DNA of 39,875 nucleotides from Armatimonadota bacterium (GCA_026392155.1 JAPLCP010000053.1:1-39875); one strand, 5' to 3'. Shown: positions 1 to 7,606, counted from the first letter of the stretch. Notes: generated from the sequence alone by a model not told the origin. Numbers and translations are program-made.

Positions 1-464
1 GAGGACTCCTCACCGATCTGCAGGGTCTGAGCGGTGTAGGAACCATCGAGCAGCAGCTTGCCGTTGAAGCGAGTGCTGGCAGCGATTCGGTCAATCGAGT
101 CCGCAGCAGCGGCGATAGCCGCCTGATCTGCAGCCAGATCGTCGGCGCTATTAACACCTTCGTTGGCTGCGTGAACCGAGAGAGTGCGCATCTGGCGAAG
201 GAGGCTATGCACCTCGTTCAGAGCGCCTTCCGCAGTCTTGATCAGATTGACGCCGTTGTTGCTGTTCTTGATCGCCTGGCTCATGCCATCGGCCTTGGAG
301 CGCATCTGCTCCGAAACCACGAGACCAGCGGGCGAGTCGGCGGCACTATTGACTTGAAGTCCGCTCGATAAACGCTGAATGGACTGATTCAGCCCCTTGC
401 TGGTCTGACCGAGATTGCGCTGTGCATTGAGAGCAGCAGCATTGAAGTTAACAACCATTGACAT
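1..464 (-). CDS. fliC: Flagellin, N-terminal part (3' end outside window)
   Basis: Translating the minus strand from the ATG at 464 gives MSMVVNFNAAALNAQRNL..., the conserved D0/D1 helix of flagellins. It carries QSIQRLSSGLQVNSAADSPA (the IxRLSSGxxxNxAxDxxA signature), then NNGVNLIKTAEGALNEV and LSVHAANEG, and later RFNGKLLLDG. About 154 residues are inside the window and the rest runs off the left edge. A GGAGG Shine-Dalgarno lies 9 nt upstream of 464; a second in-frame ATG at 458 is possible. Flagellin is the exported filament subunit. Together with the chemotaxis operon at 7.6-19.6 kb it indicates a swimming cell. The approximately 200-bp upstream leader shows no convincing sigma-28 promoter at correct spacing. 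Confidence 0.95.
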   Translation of the reverse strand, partial: MSMVVNFNAAALNAQRNLGQTSKGLNQSIQRLSSGLQVNSAADSPAGLVVSEQMRSKADGMSQAIKNSNNGVNLIKTAEGALNEVHSLLRQMRTLSVHAANEGVNSADDLAADQAAIAAAADSIDRIAASTRFNGKLLLDGSYTAQTLQIGEES

Positions 465-666
465 TTTATAGATCCTCCGTGAATTACCGGTAGCTTCTCT
501 GTCTCAAAAACAGATCATTCTCCGGGTGGCTTCCTGCCAAGACTCTGTGATTCTTCTTATTTTCTACAGTTTCTCACAACGTCTGAGTATGTTTTCGACA
601 AATCGGAAAGCATTCTGGAGGGTGTTTTAACAAAAAGAGCTAAAACCTAGTATTACCTGCAGGTTT
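465..666 (-). promoter_or_regulatory. Flagellin leader/promoter region
   Basis: About 200 bp separate the flagellin start from the upstream gene's stop. GGAGG at 474-478 (minus strand) is the flagellin ribosome binding site. A TAAA ... CCGATTT pair on the minus strand around 595-632 resembles a sigma-28 promoter, but the spacing is about 3 nt too long, so I do not call it. No ORF is visible here. Confidence 0.4.
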
Positions 667-667
667 T
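631..667 (-). terminator. Weak intrinsic terminator of the symporter/anti-sigma unit
   Basis: On the minus strand AAAACCT (667-661) pairs with AGGTTTT (648-642), a 7-bp A/T-rich stem with a 12-nt loop, followed by CTCTTTTTG. It lies right at the stop codon of the RsbW-like gene. The stem is weak, so confidence is modest. Confidence 0.4.
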
Positions 668-1068
668 CAGGATAGAGGGAGGCGCTTTTTGAGCCGCACG
701 AGGGTATTTCCCTCACCAATGAGGTACTCAACGCTGTCCGTGAGGGCTTCCATGAGCGCCCGACCACGGCCTCCTTCGGCGCTAGGGTCGGGCATGGCGG
801 CGGGATCTGTGGGCAAAGTCCCCTCGCCTGAGTTGCTCACTTCGATAATTAAGAACTCGTAGTCTTGCAAACAGCGCAGAGTCAGCATTCCTCGTTGGCC
901 CCCGTGCTCCACCGCATTGTTGCACGCCTCGCCCACCGCTAGCCGCAGAGCCTCACGCTCCGCTTCCGGAAAACGCAGCTTCCGCGCCACGGAGACCACC
1001 GCCTCCCGCGCCACACTGACAAAAGCACTGTCCGTGGGCAAGCGAAGGCGCAAGAGCTGCTCGGTCAT
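667..1068 (-). CDS. RsbW/SpoIIAB-like anti-sigma factor (ATP-binding serine kinase fold)
   Basis: 133 aa, a single HATPase_c_2 (GHKL) domain. The N box EACNNAVEHGG is at about residues 47-57. The G1-like segment DPSAEGGRGRALMEALTDSV is at about 94-113, and GNTLVRLKKRL forms the final strand. These are the hallmarks of small soluble anti-sigma kinases that bind a sigma factor or an anti-sigma antagonist. The start ATG overlaps the symporter stop as ATGA (1065-1068), so translation is probably coupled. No cognate sigma factor or STAS antagonist is in the window, so its partner is unknown. A role in flagellar or stress regulation is only suggested by the flagellin neighbour. Confidence 0.8.
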   Translation of the reverse strand: MTEQLLRLRLPTDSAFVSVAREAVVSVARKLRFPEAEREALRLAVGEACNNAVEHGGQRGMLTLRCLQDYEFLIIEVSNSGEGTLPTDPAAMPDPSAEGGRGRALMEALTDSVEYLIGEGNTLVRLKKRLPLS

Positions 1069-2345
1069 TCGTCGGCGATCTTCGTCTCTTGCCCCGCATC
1101 GAGCAAGATGGCGACCAGCATATCGCTCATGACGTTCACGCCGGAGCGGGCGCGGGCGATGATCCAGTCCACGGGGATCAACAGTGGCAGCGCGACGGCA
1201 ATCGTCTCGGCGGAGAGCCCGGCGGTCGAGAGCACGAGCGGCAGGACGATCAAGCCCGCCTCCGGGATTCCCGCGATCCCCGCGCCCGCCATGATCGAGG
1301 CAAGCACGACCTGAAACTGCGCCCCGAGTGAGAGATTATTGCCTAGCGCTTGCGCCAGAAACAGTGCCGCCATCGCCTCGTAGAGCGTGATGCCATCGTT
1401 GTTGAGGTTGGTGCCCACGCAGGCTGCCAGGCGCGCCGACGATGTCGAGACGCCCATCTTCTCCAAACACTTGAGTGTGATCGGCACCGATGCCAGGCTG
1501 GAGTTGGTGGAGAGCCCGGTGAGAATAGCATCGGCGCCGTTTCCCAGATAGTTTTTAGGGGATTTCTTGCCCCAGAGCCAGGCGATAGCCGGGTAGTAGA
1601 TCAGGCTATGGATCGCCAGCCCCGAGAGCGCAACCAGCAAGAAGACCCAGAGCAGGGCAAAGACCCCCAGCCCCGATGCTCCTACGACTTTGGCGACTGT
1701 CCCAAAAACGGCGTAGGGAATGGTCTTGACGATCCACTCCAGCATCACCAGCAGCACCTGATAGCAGGCGGCGATAAAGCTCTCCACCGTGCGAATGCTC
1801 GTCTCCCCGTGTGCCTCTTGTTCGGAGCGCACCCGCCGGATCGCTGCCCCCATCAGAAGGGCCATGAGCACCACGGAGATCAGATTGTTGTAAACAAAGG
1901 GGCGCACCAGCGACGAGGGAATGTAGTAGGCGACATTGGGCAAGACTTCCAGCGTGGCCCCTGGCGCTTCCGGGTCGTCCGCCTTCTTCGCCTCGGGGGC
2001 TTTGGCATGTGTCTGGGCGATCAGCGCTTCGAGCTTTCCTTGCCAGAGCTTGCCCGGCTGAAAGACATTGAGCAGTGTCAGGCCGATTACCATCGCCACC
2101 GAGACATTGACCAGGCAGATCAGCATCAGCCGCCCGAACTTGCGTCCCTCGATCCGTGTCTTGACAAAGGCATCCAGAACCGCAAAAAAAACCAGTGGCA
2201 CCGCCAGCGCTCGAAGCGCCTTGATCGAGAGAATCCCAATCGCCCCCAGAGTCTCGGTCAGGGTGCCCTTGCCCACAATCGCTCCCAGCACGACACCAAG
2301 AGCAACCCCGATCAGCACTTGCAGCGCCAGCGGTACGCGTTTCAT
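1065..2345 (-). CDS. Dicarboxylate/amino acid:cation symporter (DAACS family)
   Basis: 426 aa from the ATG at 2345 (MKRVPLALQVLIGVALGVVL). Longer readings upstream lack membrane character, and a purine-rich AAAGAGAGAGAC precedes this ATG. The family signatures are present in order: the serine-rich hairpin GLSTNSSLASVPIT (about residue 265), TNLNNDGITLYEA (the NMDGTxLYEA motif of TM7), GIAGIPEAGLIVLPL (HP2) and DWIIARARSGVNVMSD (the DRxRTxxNVxGD motif of TM8). It is an inner-membrane Na+- or H+-coupled importer of glutamate/aspartate or C4-dicarboxylates; substrate cannot be decided. TM4-region residues 110-140 contain a charged, Lys/Glu-rich loop. It is cotranscribed with the downstream RsbW-like gene and divergent from ccmB. 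Confidence 0.9.
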   Translation of the reverse strand: MKRVPLALQVLIGVALGVVLGAIVGKGTLTETLGAIGILSIKALRALAVPLVFFAVLDAFVKTRIEGRKFGRLMLICLVNVSVAMVIGLTLLNVFQPGKLWQGKLEALIAQTHAKAPEAKKADDPEAPGATLEVLPNVAYYIPSSLVRPFVYNNLISVVLMALLMGAAIRRVRSEQEAHGETSIRTVESFIAACYQVLLVMLEWIVKTIPYAVFGTVAKVVGASGLGVFALLWVFLLVALSGLAIHSLIYYPAIAWLWGKKSPKNYLGNGADAILTGLSTNSSLASVPITLKCLEKMGVSTSSARLAACVGTNLNNDGITLYEAMAALFLAQALGNNLSLGAQFQVVLASIMAGAGIAGIPEAGLIVLPLVLSTAGLSAETIAVALPLLIPVDWIIARARSGVNVMSDMLVAILLDAGQETKIADE

Positions 2346-2393
2346 GTCTCTCTCTTTCGAGGACTTCTCTCCGAAATCCTCTAGTGGTTCCCC

Positions 2394-2422
2394 TCGACAA
2401 TCTTTGTGAAAAATGGTACAAA
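2394..2422 (+). promoter_or_regulatory. Candidate sigma-70 promoter of the ccm operon
   Basis: TCGACA (2394-2399), a 17-nt spacer and TACAAA (2417-2422), preceded by GG. This is a 5/6 and 4/6 match to consensus. Transcription would start near 2429, only a few nt before the ATG at 2434. This favours the downstream start for ccmB and a near-leaderless message. Confidence 0.45.
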
Positions 2423-2433
2423 TAGAGATCAGC

Positions 2434-3117
2434 ATGCAAGGAGTCACCGCGATCTTTCTTAAGGAAGTCCGAACGGAGTGGCGCACACGGGTCGCGCTCT
2501 CGGGGGTTGGGCTTTTCGTGGTCGGCTCGCTGATGCTCCTGGGGCTTGGCCTTAAGGACAAGCTTAGCCCCAGTGGCGATGTCCAAGGCCCCTTGATCTG
2601 GATTCTGGCGCTTTTTACAGCGGCCACGGGCTTGGGGCGAGCCTTTATTCAAGAAGAAGAGCGCGCCACGGCGATGGCTCTGCGGCTCCACGCGCGCCCA
2701 CAGGATGTCTGGCTGGGAAAATTTGCCTTCAACACGGTTCTGATGCTAGTGCTCAATGCCCTAACCGCTCCCGTCATCTTCTCGATGCTGCCGGTCAACC
2801 AGGTGAACGTTGGGGTCGTCAGTTTCGTATTAGGAGTGGGAAGCCTCGCGATTGCGGCGATCTTTACCATGATGGCGGCTCTGGTGGCGCAGACCACGGC
2901 GAGAGGCGGCCTGCTCGCGGCTCTGGCGTTTCCGCTCTTGGTGCCAGTCTTTCAGGCGGGCCTCAACGGAACCAAAGCGGCGCTGGGGATCGGGATGCAA
3001 GGGACGACAAAGACAGTCTGGCAAGTGGCGGCGGGCGATATGCTCATGTTAGGGCTCTACAGTGCGGTTGCTATTGTCCTCTCGCTCTGGCTCTTTGACT
3101 TTGTCTGGAACGACTAA
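2434..3117 (+). CDS. ccmB: CcmB, heme ABC exporter membrane subunit
   Basis: 227 aa from the ATG at 2434 (MQGVTAIFLKEVRTEWRTR), which matches how CcmB proteins begin; an in-frame ATG at 2413 would add seven residues. After the amphipathic start there are about six hydrophobic spans (near 18-40, 48-64, 96-120, 125-150, 155-180, 200-225). FTAATGLGRAFIQEEERATAMA at about 58-79 is the family's conserved loop. CcmB works with CcmA and CcmC in the inner membrane to release heme-loaded CcmE. No ccmA ATPase gene precedes it, although ccmA is usually adjacent. The TAA stop is immediately followed by the ccmC ATG. Neither start has a Shine-Dalgarno. Confidence 0.85.
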   Translation: MQGVTAIFLKEVRTEWRTRVALSGVGLFVVGSLMLLGLGLKDKLSPSGDVQGPLIWILALFTAATGLGRAFIQEEERATAMALRLHARPQDVWLGKFAFNTVLMLVLNALTAPVIFSMLPVNQVNVGVVSFVLGVGSLAIAAIFTMMAALVAQTTARGGLLAALAFPLLVPVFQAGLNGTKAALGIGMQGTTKTVWQVAAGDMLMLGLYSAVAIVLSLWLFDFVWND

Positions 3118-3765
3118 ATGAAAAATGGGATAAAAATTGGGATCGGGGTCTGGATGGTACTGGGGCTAGCAGATGTCTTCCTCAAGCTCCCCGCCGCCGT
3201 CGGCTTTGCCAACCCCGAGCTGGCACGCATTGTCGCGCTTCATCTGCCCTGTGCCTATGTGGCAGTCGTTGCGGCATGGATATCGGGCTGGCAGGGATGG
3301 AAGTACCTCCAGAAGCGCGAGCTACTCGACGACTCCAAAGCGGCATCGGCGGCGGGGCTCGCCCTTCTCTTTTGCTGTCTCACCACCGCAACAGGCTCGA
3401 TCTTTGCCCATGTCCAGTGGGGCGAGTTCTGGAACTGGGACCCACGTGAGACCAGTGTCTTTTTGCTACTGCTGCTCTACTGCGCCTATTTTGTACTCCG
3501 TGGCAGTATCGAAGACAGGGAGAAGCGCGCGGCGATCTGCGCGGTCTTTGGTATCTTTGTTGCCGTGATGACACCTCTGTTGGGCTATGTTATCCCGAAG
3601 TATCTCCCCTCGCTGCACCCCAAGAACGCGGCGTTTAGCCCAAGCTACCGGATGGCGATCTATGTGGCGATTCTCCCCCCGCTGCTCGGGATGATGTTTT
3701 GGATTCAGAATATTGCCGTGCGCCTAGATCGTGCGCGGCTGGCTCTGGAGGAGGTAGACTGTTAG
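3118..3765 (+). CDS. ccmC: CcmC, heme handling protein that loads CcmE
   Basis: 215 aa, six predicted membrane spans. The tryptophan-rich WWD motif WGEFWNWDPRETS lies at residues 101-113 between spans. Flanking histidines are at His42 (LHLPCAY) and His167 (SLHPKNAAF), the expected heme-ligand positions. This is the CcsA/CcmC superfamily, and the length fits CcmC rather than the longer CcmF or CcsA. It presents heme to CcmE on the outer face of the inner membrane. The gene starts directly after the ccmB stop (TAAATG) and is followed within 5 nt by ccmD. Confidence 0.92.
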   Translation: MKNGIKIGIGVWMVLGLADVFLKLPAAVGFANPELARIVALHLPCAYVAVVAAWISGWQGWKYLQKRELLDDSKAASAAGLALLFCCLTTATGSIFAHVQWGEFWNWDPRETSVFLLLLLYCAYFVLRGSIEDREKRAAICAVFGIFVAVMTPLLGYVIPKYLPSLHPKNAAFSPSYRMAIYVAILPPLLGMMFWIQNIAVRLDRARLALEEVDC

Positions 3766-3769
3766 CATC

Positions 3770-3898
3770 ATGAATATGGCCTTTCTACTACTGGTAGCCG
3801 TCGTGATCTGGCTGGGGATTTTCACCTTTGTCTGGACACTCGACAAAAAAGCGACCGCACTGGAAAAACGGGCGGCGCGGCTGGAGAATAAACAATGA
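3770..3898 (+). CDS. ccmD: CcmD-like small membrane protein
   Basis: 42 aa beginning MNMAFLLLVAVVIWLGIFTF, one N-terminal membrane helix followed by a charged tail (DKKATALEKRAARLENKQ). Its position between ccmC and ccmE, its size and its topology are those of CcmD, which stabilises the CcmABC-CcmE complex. The stop overlaps the ccmE start as ATGA (3895-3898). The sequence itself is too short for firm homology; the call rests on context and topology. Confidence 0.75.
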   Translation: MNMAFLLLVAVVIWLGIFTFVWTLDKKATALEKRAARLENKQ

Positions 3899-4275
3899 AG
3901 ATGAAACCGGGAACGGCCCTCTCCGCGATCCTTATCATGGCAGCGCTTGCCTATGGGGCCGGACAGTTCGTCACCAACCTCACGCCCTATGTTTCGTTTA
4001 AAGAGGCCAAGGCGGGCCAGGGACGTGTCTTTCAGATCATGGGGCCACTGGATCGCTCCCAGCCGATTGAGTTTAATGGCACCCTAAACTTTACCATCAA
4101 AGAAGAAAAAACCGGGGAGACGATCCCGGTGCGTTTCAAAAAATCCAAGCCCGCCAGCTTCGACCAAGCCACTCAGGTCACGGCGATTGGAAGCTGGAAC
4201 GGAGAGTACTTCGAGGCGCGTAAGCTGCTGGTCAAGTGCCCCAGCAAGTATCAAGAGGAAGTCAAGGCGGATTAA
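3895..4275 (+). CDS. ccmE: CcmE heme chaperone, CxxxY variant
   Basis: 126 aa. One N-terminal signal anchor (about 8-27) is followed by a small OB-fold domain with FQIMGPLDRSQPIEF, LNFTIKEEKTGETIPVRFK and the closing EYFEARKLLVKCPSKY. In canonical CcmE the heme-binding site is HxxxY. Here the aligned position is Cys115 with Tyr119 (CPSKY), so heme would be attached through cysteine. This variant is known from archaea and some sulfate reducers, where it goes with Ccm systems lacking CcmG and CcmH. Those two genes are also missing around here. The start overlaps ccmD by ATGA, and ccmF follows after 2 nt. CcmE passes heme from CcmC to CcmF outside the inner membrane. Confidence 0.9.
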   Translation: MKMKPGTALSAILIMAALAYGAGQFVTNLTPYVSFKEAKAGQGRVFQIMGPLDRSQPIEFNGTLNFTIKEEKTGETIPVRFKKSKPASFDQATQVTAIGSWNGEYFEARKLLVKCPSKYQEEVKAD

Positions 4276-4277
4276 TC

Positions 4278-6722
4278 ATGCCCTTAGGATATACACTACT
4301 CTGGTTGGCACTGGCAGCGACCGTGATCGCCAATGTGCTTTTTGTACTCTGCGGCAAGGCGGAGAAAGACGGACTTTGCCTCTGGGCCAAGCGCTTTGTG
4401 GCGCTGGCGACGACAAGTGTGATTGGGGCGTGTGCCTACCTGGCCTATCTGATTGCCACACACCAGTTCCAGGTTCACTATGTCGCCGAGTACACCTCAA
4501 GACGGACGAAGCTCTGGTACCTCATGGCTGCCTTCTGGGGCGGTCAAGAGGGCTCCATGCTCCTCTGGGCGTTCTGGACTGCCGTCCTTGGGTTCTGGCT
4601 AGCCTATAGAGGCGGCAAGAACAGCGCCAAGGCGTGGCCGATCTTTGGCATTGCGCAGGTGTATCTACTGAGCATCCTGCTGGTCAAGTGCCCCTTCGCG
4701 GTTCCGCCAGGCCCCATTCCCGCCGATGGCCGTGGCCTGAACCCGTCGCTGGAGAACTACTGGATGGTGATCCATCCCCCCATTCTCTTTCTGGGCTTTG
4801 CCTCCACCCTACTTCCCTCGGTCTGGGCGATCTACGGCCTGCTCCATAAAGACTGGGATGGCTGGGCAAAGGCCGCTCTCCCGTGGACTCTCTTCTCGTT
4901 TGCAACCCTGGGCTTTGGGCTGAGTCTTGGCGGCTACTGGGCCTACGAAACCTTGGGCTGGGGCGGCTTCTGGGCCTGGGATCCGGTTGAGAACACGTCG
5001 CTAGTTCCCTGGCTGATCCTGACCTCACTGCTACATGGGCTGGTGCTCCAGAACAAAAACGGCTCATGGCGCAAGCCCAACTTCTTTCTGGGTATCTTGC
5101 CTTTTGCCGCGATGTTCTACGGAACCTTTCTCACCCGAACCGGAGTCTTGTCCGACTTCTCGGTGCACTCGTTCTCGTCACTAGGCACCGATGGCTACTG
5201 GTTGATTCTGAGTGGGGTCTTGATGTGGACCTTTATCCCGCTGGGCCTGCTGGTTCTTCGCAACTGGGATTTTCCGAAAAGCTCCGAAAAGAGCACTGGT
5301 GTTGCCTTTCTGAGCCGAGAGACGGGCTTTGCTGCGGCGGGGATCATTGTCGGACTGATCGGCTTCTTTGTGGCGCTGGGAATGTCTGGGCCACTCATCA
5401 GCAAGCTCTGGAGTGCCAAGGGCCAGGCCGCGGAGCCAGAGTTCTACAACAAAGCGCTCTACGCCCCGGCGATTGGGATGCTGATCCTGATGGCAGCCGC
5501 GCCGTTTCTGACATGGAAAAACGGCGATGCGCAGAGTGCCTATAAAAAGCTCTTCCCCGCCTACCTCGCCGCGATTGTGCTCGCGATGGTCTTTACCGGA
5601 GTCGGGATGTATTTAGGGCTGCGGCATCCCGCCATGGTGCTCCTCTTCGCCGCATCGCTGTTCTGCGTGATCGCCAATGGTATCTTAATCGCGCCACGCC
5701 TGAAGTCACCCGGCGGGCGGCTGAGCATTGGCGGGCATCTTGCCCATGCGGGAGCGGGTCTACTCATCGCGGGCCTGGCAGGGCTTGTGATGTTCTCCAA
5801 GCACAAAGAGAGCATCCTGCTGATTAAAAACCAGCCCACCGAGGTGCTAGGCTACACGCTGACCTACGAGGGCTATACCCAGCATCCCTTCGAGCGCGAC
5901 AACGCCATTCGGATTAAAGTGGTAGATGGCAATAAACAATGGGACGCTGAGCCGCACTACACCTACACCCCCTGGGAGGGTAAGGACAGCCTCCAAGCGA
6001 ACCCTCCCGCCATTCACCGTAAGTTCTGGGGCGATGTCTACATCGCTCTAGGTGGCGAGGCGCAGGAGTTCGTGGACCAGCAAGATGCCACCAGCTCCAA
6101 CTGGGTCTTCTCTCTCAAAAAAGGCGAGACCAAGACTCTGGGCGAGTACACGTTTACGCTCATGAGCTACGATCTGGACGACAAGGCGAAAGAGGTTCTC
6201 GCCAAGCACAGCGAGGCGGAGTTTAACAAGCTGCCCGCCGTGCGTATGGTCGCCAATGTGATTGTGACCTACCAGGGCAAGCAAACCCCGGTGAAAGTCG
6301 CCGTTCGCCACGAGCCTTCCGCAAACGGTGCCTACTCCGAAGTGGTCGAGATCCCAGGGCCAGGCGGAAAGCACGGCAAGGTGATCCTGCGCATGCTCCC
6401 CGCTCCTAATGAGAAAGAGATCAAGGAGAAAACGGCGGCATCGGAAGGTGCTGTCGCTCGGGCGAAAGAGGCCGGAGCACCGGGGACACCCGCGTTCCAG
6501 CAGGCACTCATGAAGGACTTCAACGCCTTCAACGAGGGCCGCCGAATGCAGGAGTTCTCCACCTACCAGGCCCTGCGCTTCGAGACCTTCAACGCCCCCG
6601 ATCCCGGCGATGCGATCTTTGTGGAGCTCTCCACCAAGCCACTCATCGGCTTTGTCTGGGCGGGCACCCTTCTCTATACCCTCGGCGGCCTCATCGCCTA
6701 CCGACGGCGCTTGAAAGAGTAG
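4278..6722 (+). CDS. ccmF: CcmF, cytochrome c heme lyase subunit (long C-terminal domain)
   Basis: 814 aa, starting 2 nt after ccmE (MPLGYTLLWLALAATVIANV). The family hallmarks are FWGGQEGSMLLWAFW (about 78-92), the WWD motif GWGGFWAWDPVENTS (about 231-245), and FYGTFLTRTGVLSDFSVHSF (about 278-297). Many membrane spans run to about residue 520. Then comes a soluble region of about 260 residues, and a last helix (VWAGTLLYTLGGLIAYRRR) anchors the end. CcmF ligates heme from CcmE to the CxxCH of apocytochromes. Typical proteobacterial CcmF is about 650 aa, so the outer soluble domain is extended here. The gene ends in a TAG that abuts a GC-rich palindrome. Confidence 0.93.
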   Translation: MPLGYTLLWLALAATVIANVLFVLCGKAEKDGLCLWAKRFVALATTSVIGACAYLAYLIATHQFQVHYVAEYTSRRTKLWYLMAAFWGGQEGSMLLWAFWTAVLGFWLAYRGGKNSAKAWPIFGIAQVYLLSILLVKCPFAVPPGPIPADGRGLNPSLENYWMVIHPPILFLGFASTLLPSVWAIYGLLHKDWDGWAKAALPWTLFSFATLGFGLSLGGYWAYETLGWGGFWAWDPVENTSLVPWLILTSLLHGLVLQNKNGSWRKPNFFLGILPFAAMFYGTFLTRTGVLSDFSVHSFSSLGTDGYWLILSGVLMWTFIPLGLLVLRNWDFPKSSEKSTGVAFLSRETGFAAAGIIVGLIGFFVALGMSGPLISKLWSAKGQAAEPEFYNKALYAPAIGMLILMAAAPFLTWKNGDAQSAYKKLFPAYLAAIVLAMVFTGVGMYLGLRHPAMVLLFAASLFCVIANGILIAPRLKSPGGRLSIGGHLAHAGAGLLIAGLAGLVMFSKHKESILLIKNQPTEVLGYTLTYEGYTQHPFERDNAIRIKVVDGNKQWDAEPHYTYTPWEGKDSLQANPPAIHRKFWGDVYIALGGEAQEFVDQQDATSSNWVFSLKKGETKTLGEYTFTLMSYDLDDKAKEVLAKHSEAEFNKLPAVRMVANVIVTYQGKQTPVKVAVRHEPSANGAYSEVVEIPGPGGKHGKVILRMLPAPNEKEIKEKTAASEGAVARAKEAGAPGTPAFQQALMKDFNAFNEGRRMQEFSTYQALRFETFNAPDPGDAIFVELSTKPLIGFVWAGTLLYTLGGLIAYRRRLKE

Positions 6723-6739
6723 TCCCCTCCTCCCCTGCA

Positions 6740-6763
6740 CCTCCTCCCAACCCTGGGAGGAGG
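6740..6763. repeat. Palindromic element after ccmF (same core as in the E2 gene)
   Basis: CCTCCTCCCA (6740-6749), loop ACCC, TGGGAGGAGG (6754-6763): a perfect 10-bp stem between the convergent ccmF and 6769-7368 genes. There is no U-tract, so it is not a classical terminator. The same 24-nt core recurs in inverted orientation at 30296-30319 inside the E2 coding region, which marks it as a dispersed repeat. Confidence 0.7.
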
Positions 6764-6768
6764 GATTC

Positions 6769-7368
6769 CTACTGTGCGGCGATGACGAGCTCGCGGACGC
6801 GGGCGGCAGTGAGCTGGCCTTTGCAGACATACTCTTCGGCGACATCTATGATAACAGGCAGGAGAGGACCACGGACAAGATGATACGCGACCGAGTTATA
6901 GTAGTTACACATCTGGCGCTTGACGGTCACGAGGATCTCTTCGGCGGCACTCTCCGCATACGGCGACTCTAAAAGCTCGTAGATCTCGTGGAGGCGTACC
7001 ATCGCATTGACATCGTCCTCTAATCCCAGCCCGCCCGTGTCTCCCATGATCCGGCGGCGCGCCAAGGCACTGTCTGGATCGGCGGCAAGACCTTCGGCAG
7101 CGGTGGCGGCATAGCGGACAATGACTTCACGCGAGAGTAGAGAGAGATACTCATCATAGCACTCCGCCTTGAGCCGCTCTCGCAGCTCAACAAGTGCTTC
7201 TAAGTACTCATCCATCTCATCGAGCAAGACCGCCTCGACAAAGGTATCATCGAGCCCTAAGTACATCGCGACCACGGCAATGGCCACCTTGCGGTAGACA
7301 AGAATATCCTGCACCTGTAGCCCGCCCAAAACTCCTTCGTTCACCCCCACAAGTTCGACACGAGGCAT
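6769..7368 (-). CDS. Uncharacterised helical protein
   Basis: 199 aa from ATG 7368 (MPRVELVGVNEGVLGGLQVQ), chosen because AAGGA sits 6 nt upstream; an upstream in-frame start would add nine residues. I do not recognise a family. The sequence is acidic, apparently all-helical and soluble, with no signal peptide or membrane span. It contains RMCNYY-type aromatic/Cys residues (QMCNYYNSVAYH) and one more Cys (EEYVCKGQL) near the C-terminus. It is convergent with ccmF and lies upstream of no other gene, so context gives no function. Codon use resembles the neighbours, so it is probably a real lineage-specific gene. Confidence 0.65.
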   Translation of the reverse strand: MPRVELVGVNEGVLGGLQVQDILVYRKVAIAVVAMYLGLDDTFVEAVLLDEMDEYLEALVELRERLKAECYDEYLSLLSREVIVRYAATAAEGLAADPDSALARRRIMGDTGGLGLEDDVNAMVRLHEIYELLESPYAESAAEEILVTVKRQMCNYYNSVAYHLVRGPLLPVIIDVAEEYVCKGQLTAARVRELVIAAQ

Positions 7369-7439
7369 CCCGCTTCCTTCTGTGACCAAGATCACATTCT
7401 AGAGTGTCCTAGGTCACAGCGATACGTCCCAAAATCGCC

Positions 7440-7590
7440 TACACTTTAAACATCAATATCCCGTGACCGGAACCAAAGAGTGTCAAGAGGACCGCGACCC
7501 TCTAGCACTAAGACAACCGATTGCTGCTGTGACAAAGAAACGCTCCAGTAAGGGCAGGCGTGCCTCTTACCGGAGCGTTTCTTTTTTTGG
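7440..7590 (+). ncRNA. Candidate small RNA ending in the 7534-7584 hairpin
   Basis: The 210-bp gap between the minus-strand genes at 7368 and 8428 holds no credible ORF. It does hold a very strong plus-strand terminator. TACACT at 7440-7445 could be a -10 box, but no good -35 is visible. A short RNA of roughly 130 nt would fit. The alternative is that the hairpin serves cheR in the other direction. Confidence 0.3.
7534..7588 (+). terminator. Strong intrinsic terminator, possibly bidirectional
   Basis: AAAGAAACGCTCC (7534-7546) pairs perfectly with GGAGCGTTTCTTT (7572-7584). Inside, GTAAG pairs with CTTAC and GGCA with TGCC. A run of seven T follows at 7582-7588. On the minus strand the same hairpin lies just past the cheR stop and is followed by a weaker U-rich stretch, so it may end both transcripts. 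Confidence 0.85.
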
Positions 7591-7606
7591 GGAACGCTTA
7601 AGCCAC

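Noticed and set aside
590-640. Sigma-28 promoter for flagellin (TAAA ... CCGATTT on minus strand)
   Set aside because: Spacing is about 3 nt too long and the second box deviates from GCCGATAA, so it is not called.
1350-2384. Long open frame on the plus strand opposite the symporter
   Set aside because: It mirrors the codon structure of the symporter gene, is rich in His/Arg/Gln, and has no domain or ribosome binding site; the minus-strand protein has clear DAACS motifs.
6740-6763. Intrinsic terminator of ccmF
   Set aside because: The stem is strong but no U-tract follows on either strand, and the core recurs inside a coding region, so it is listed as a repeat.
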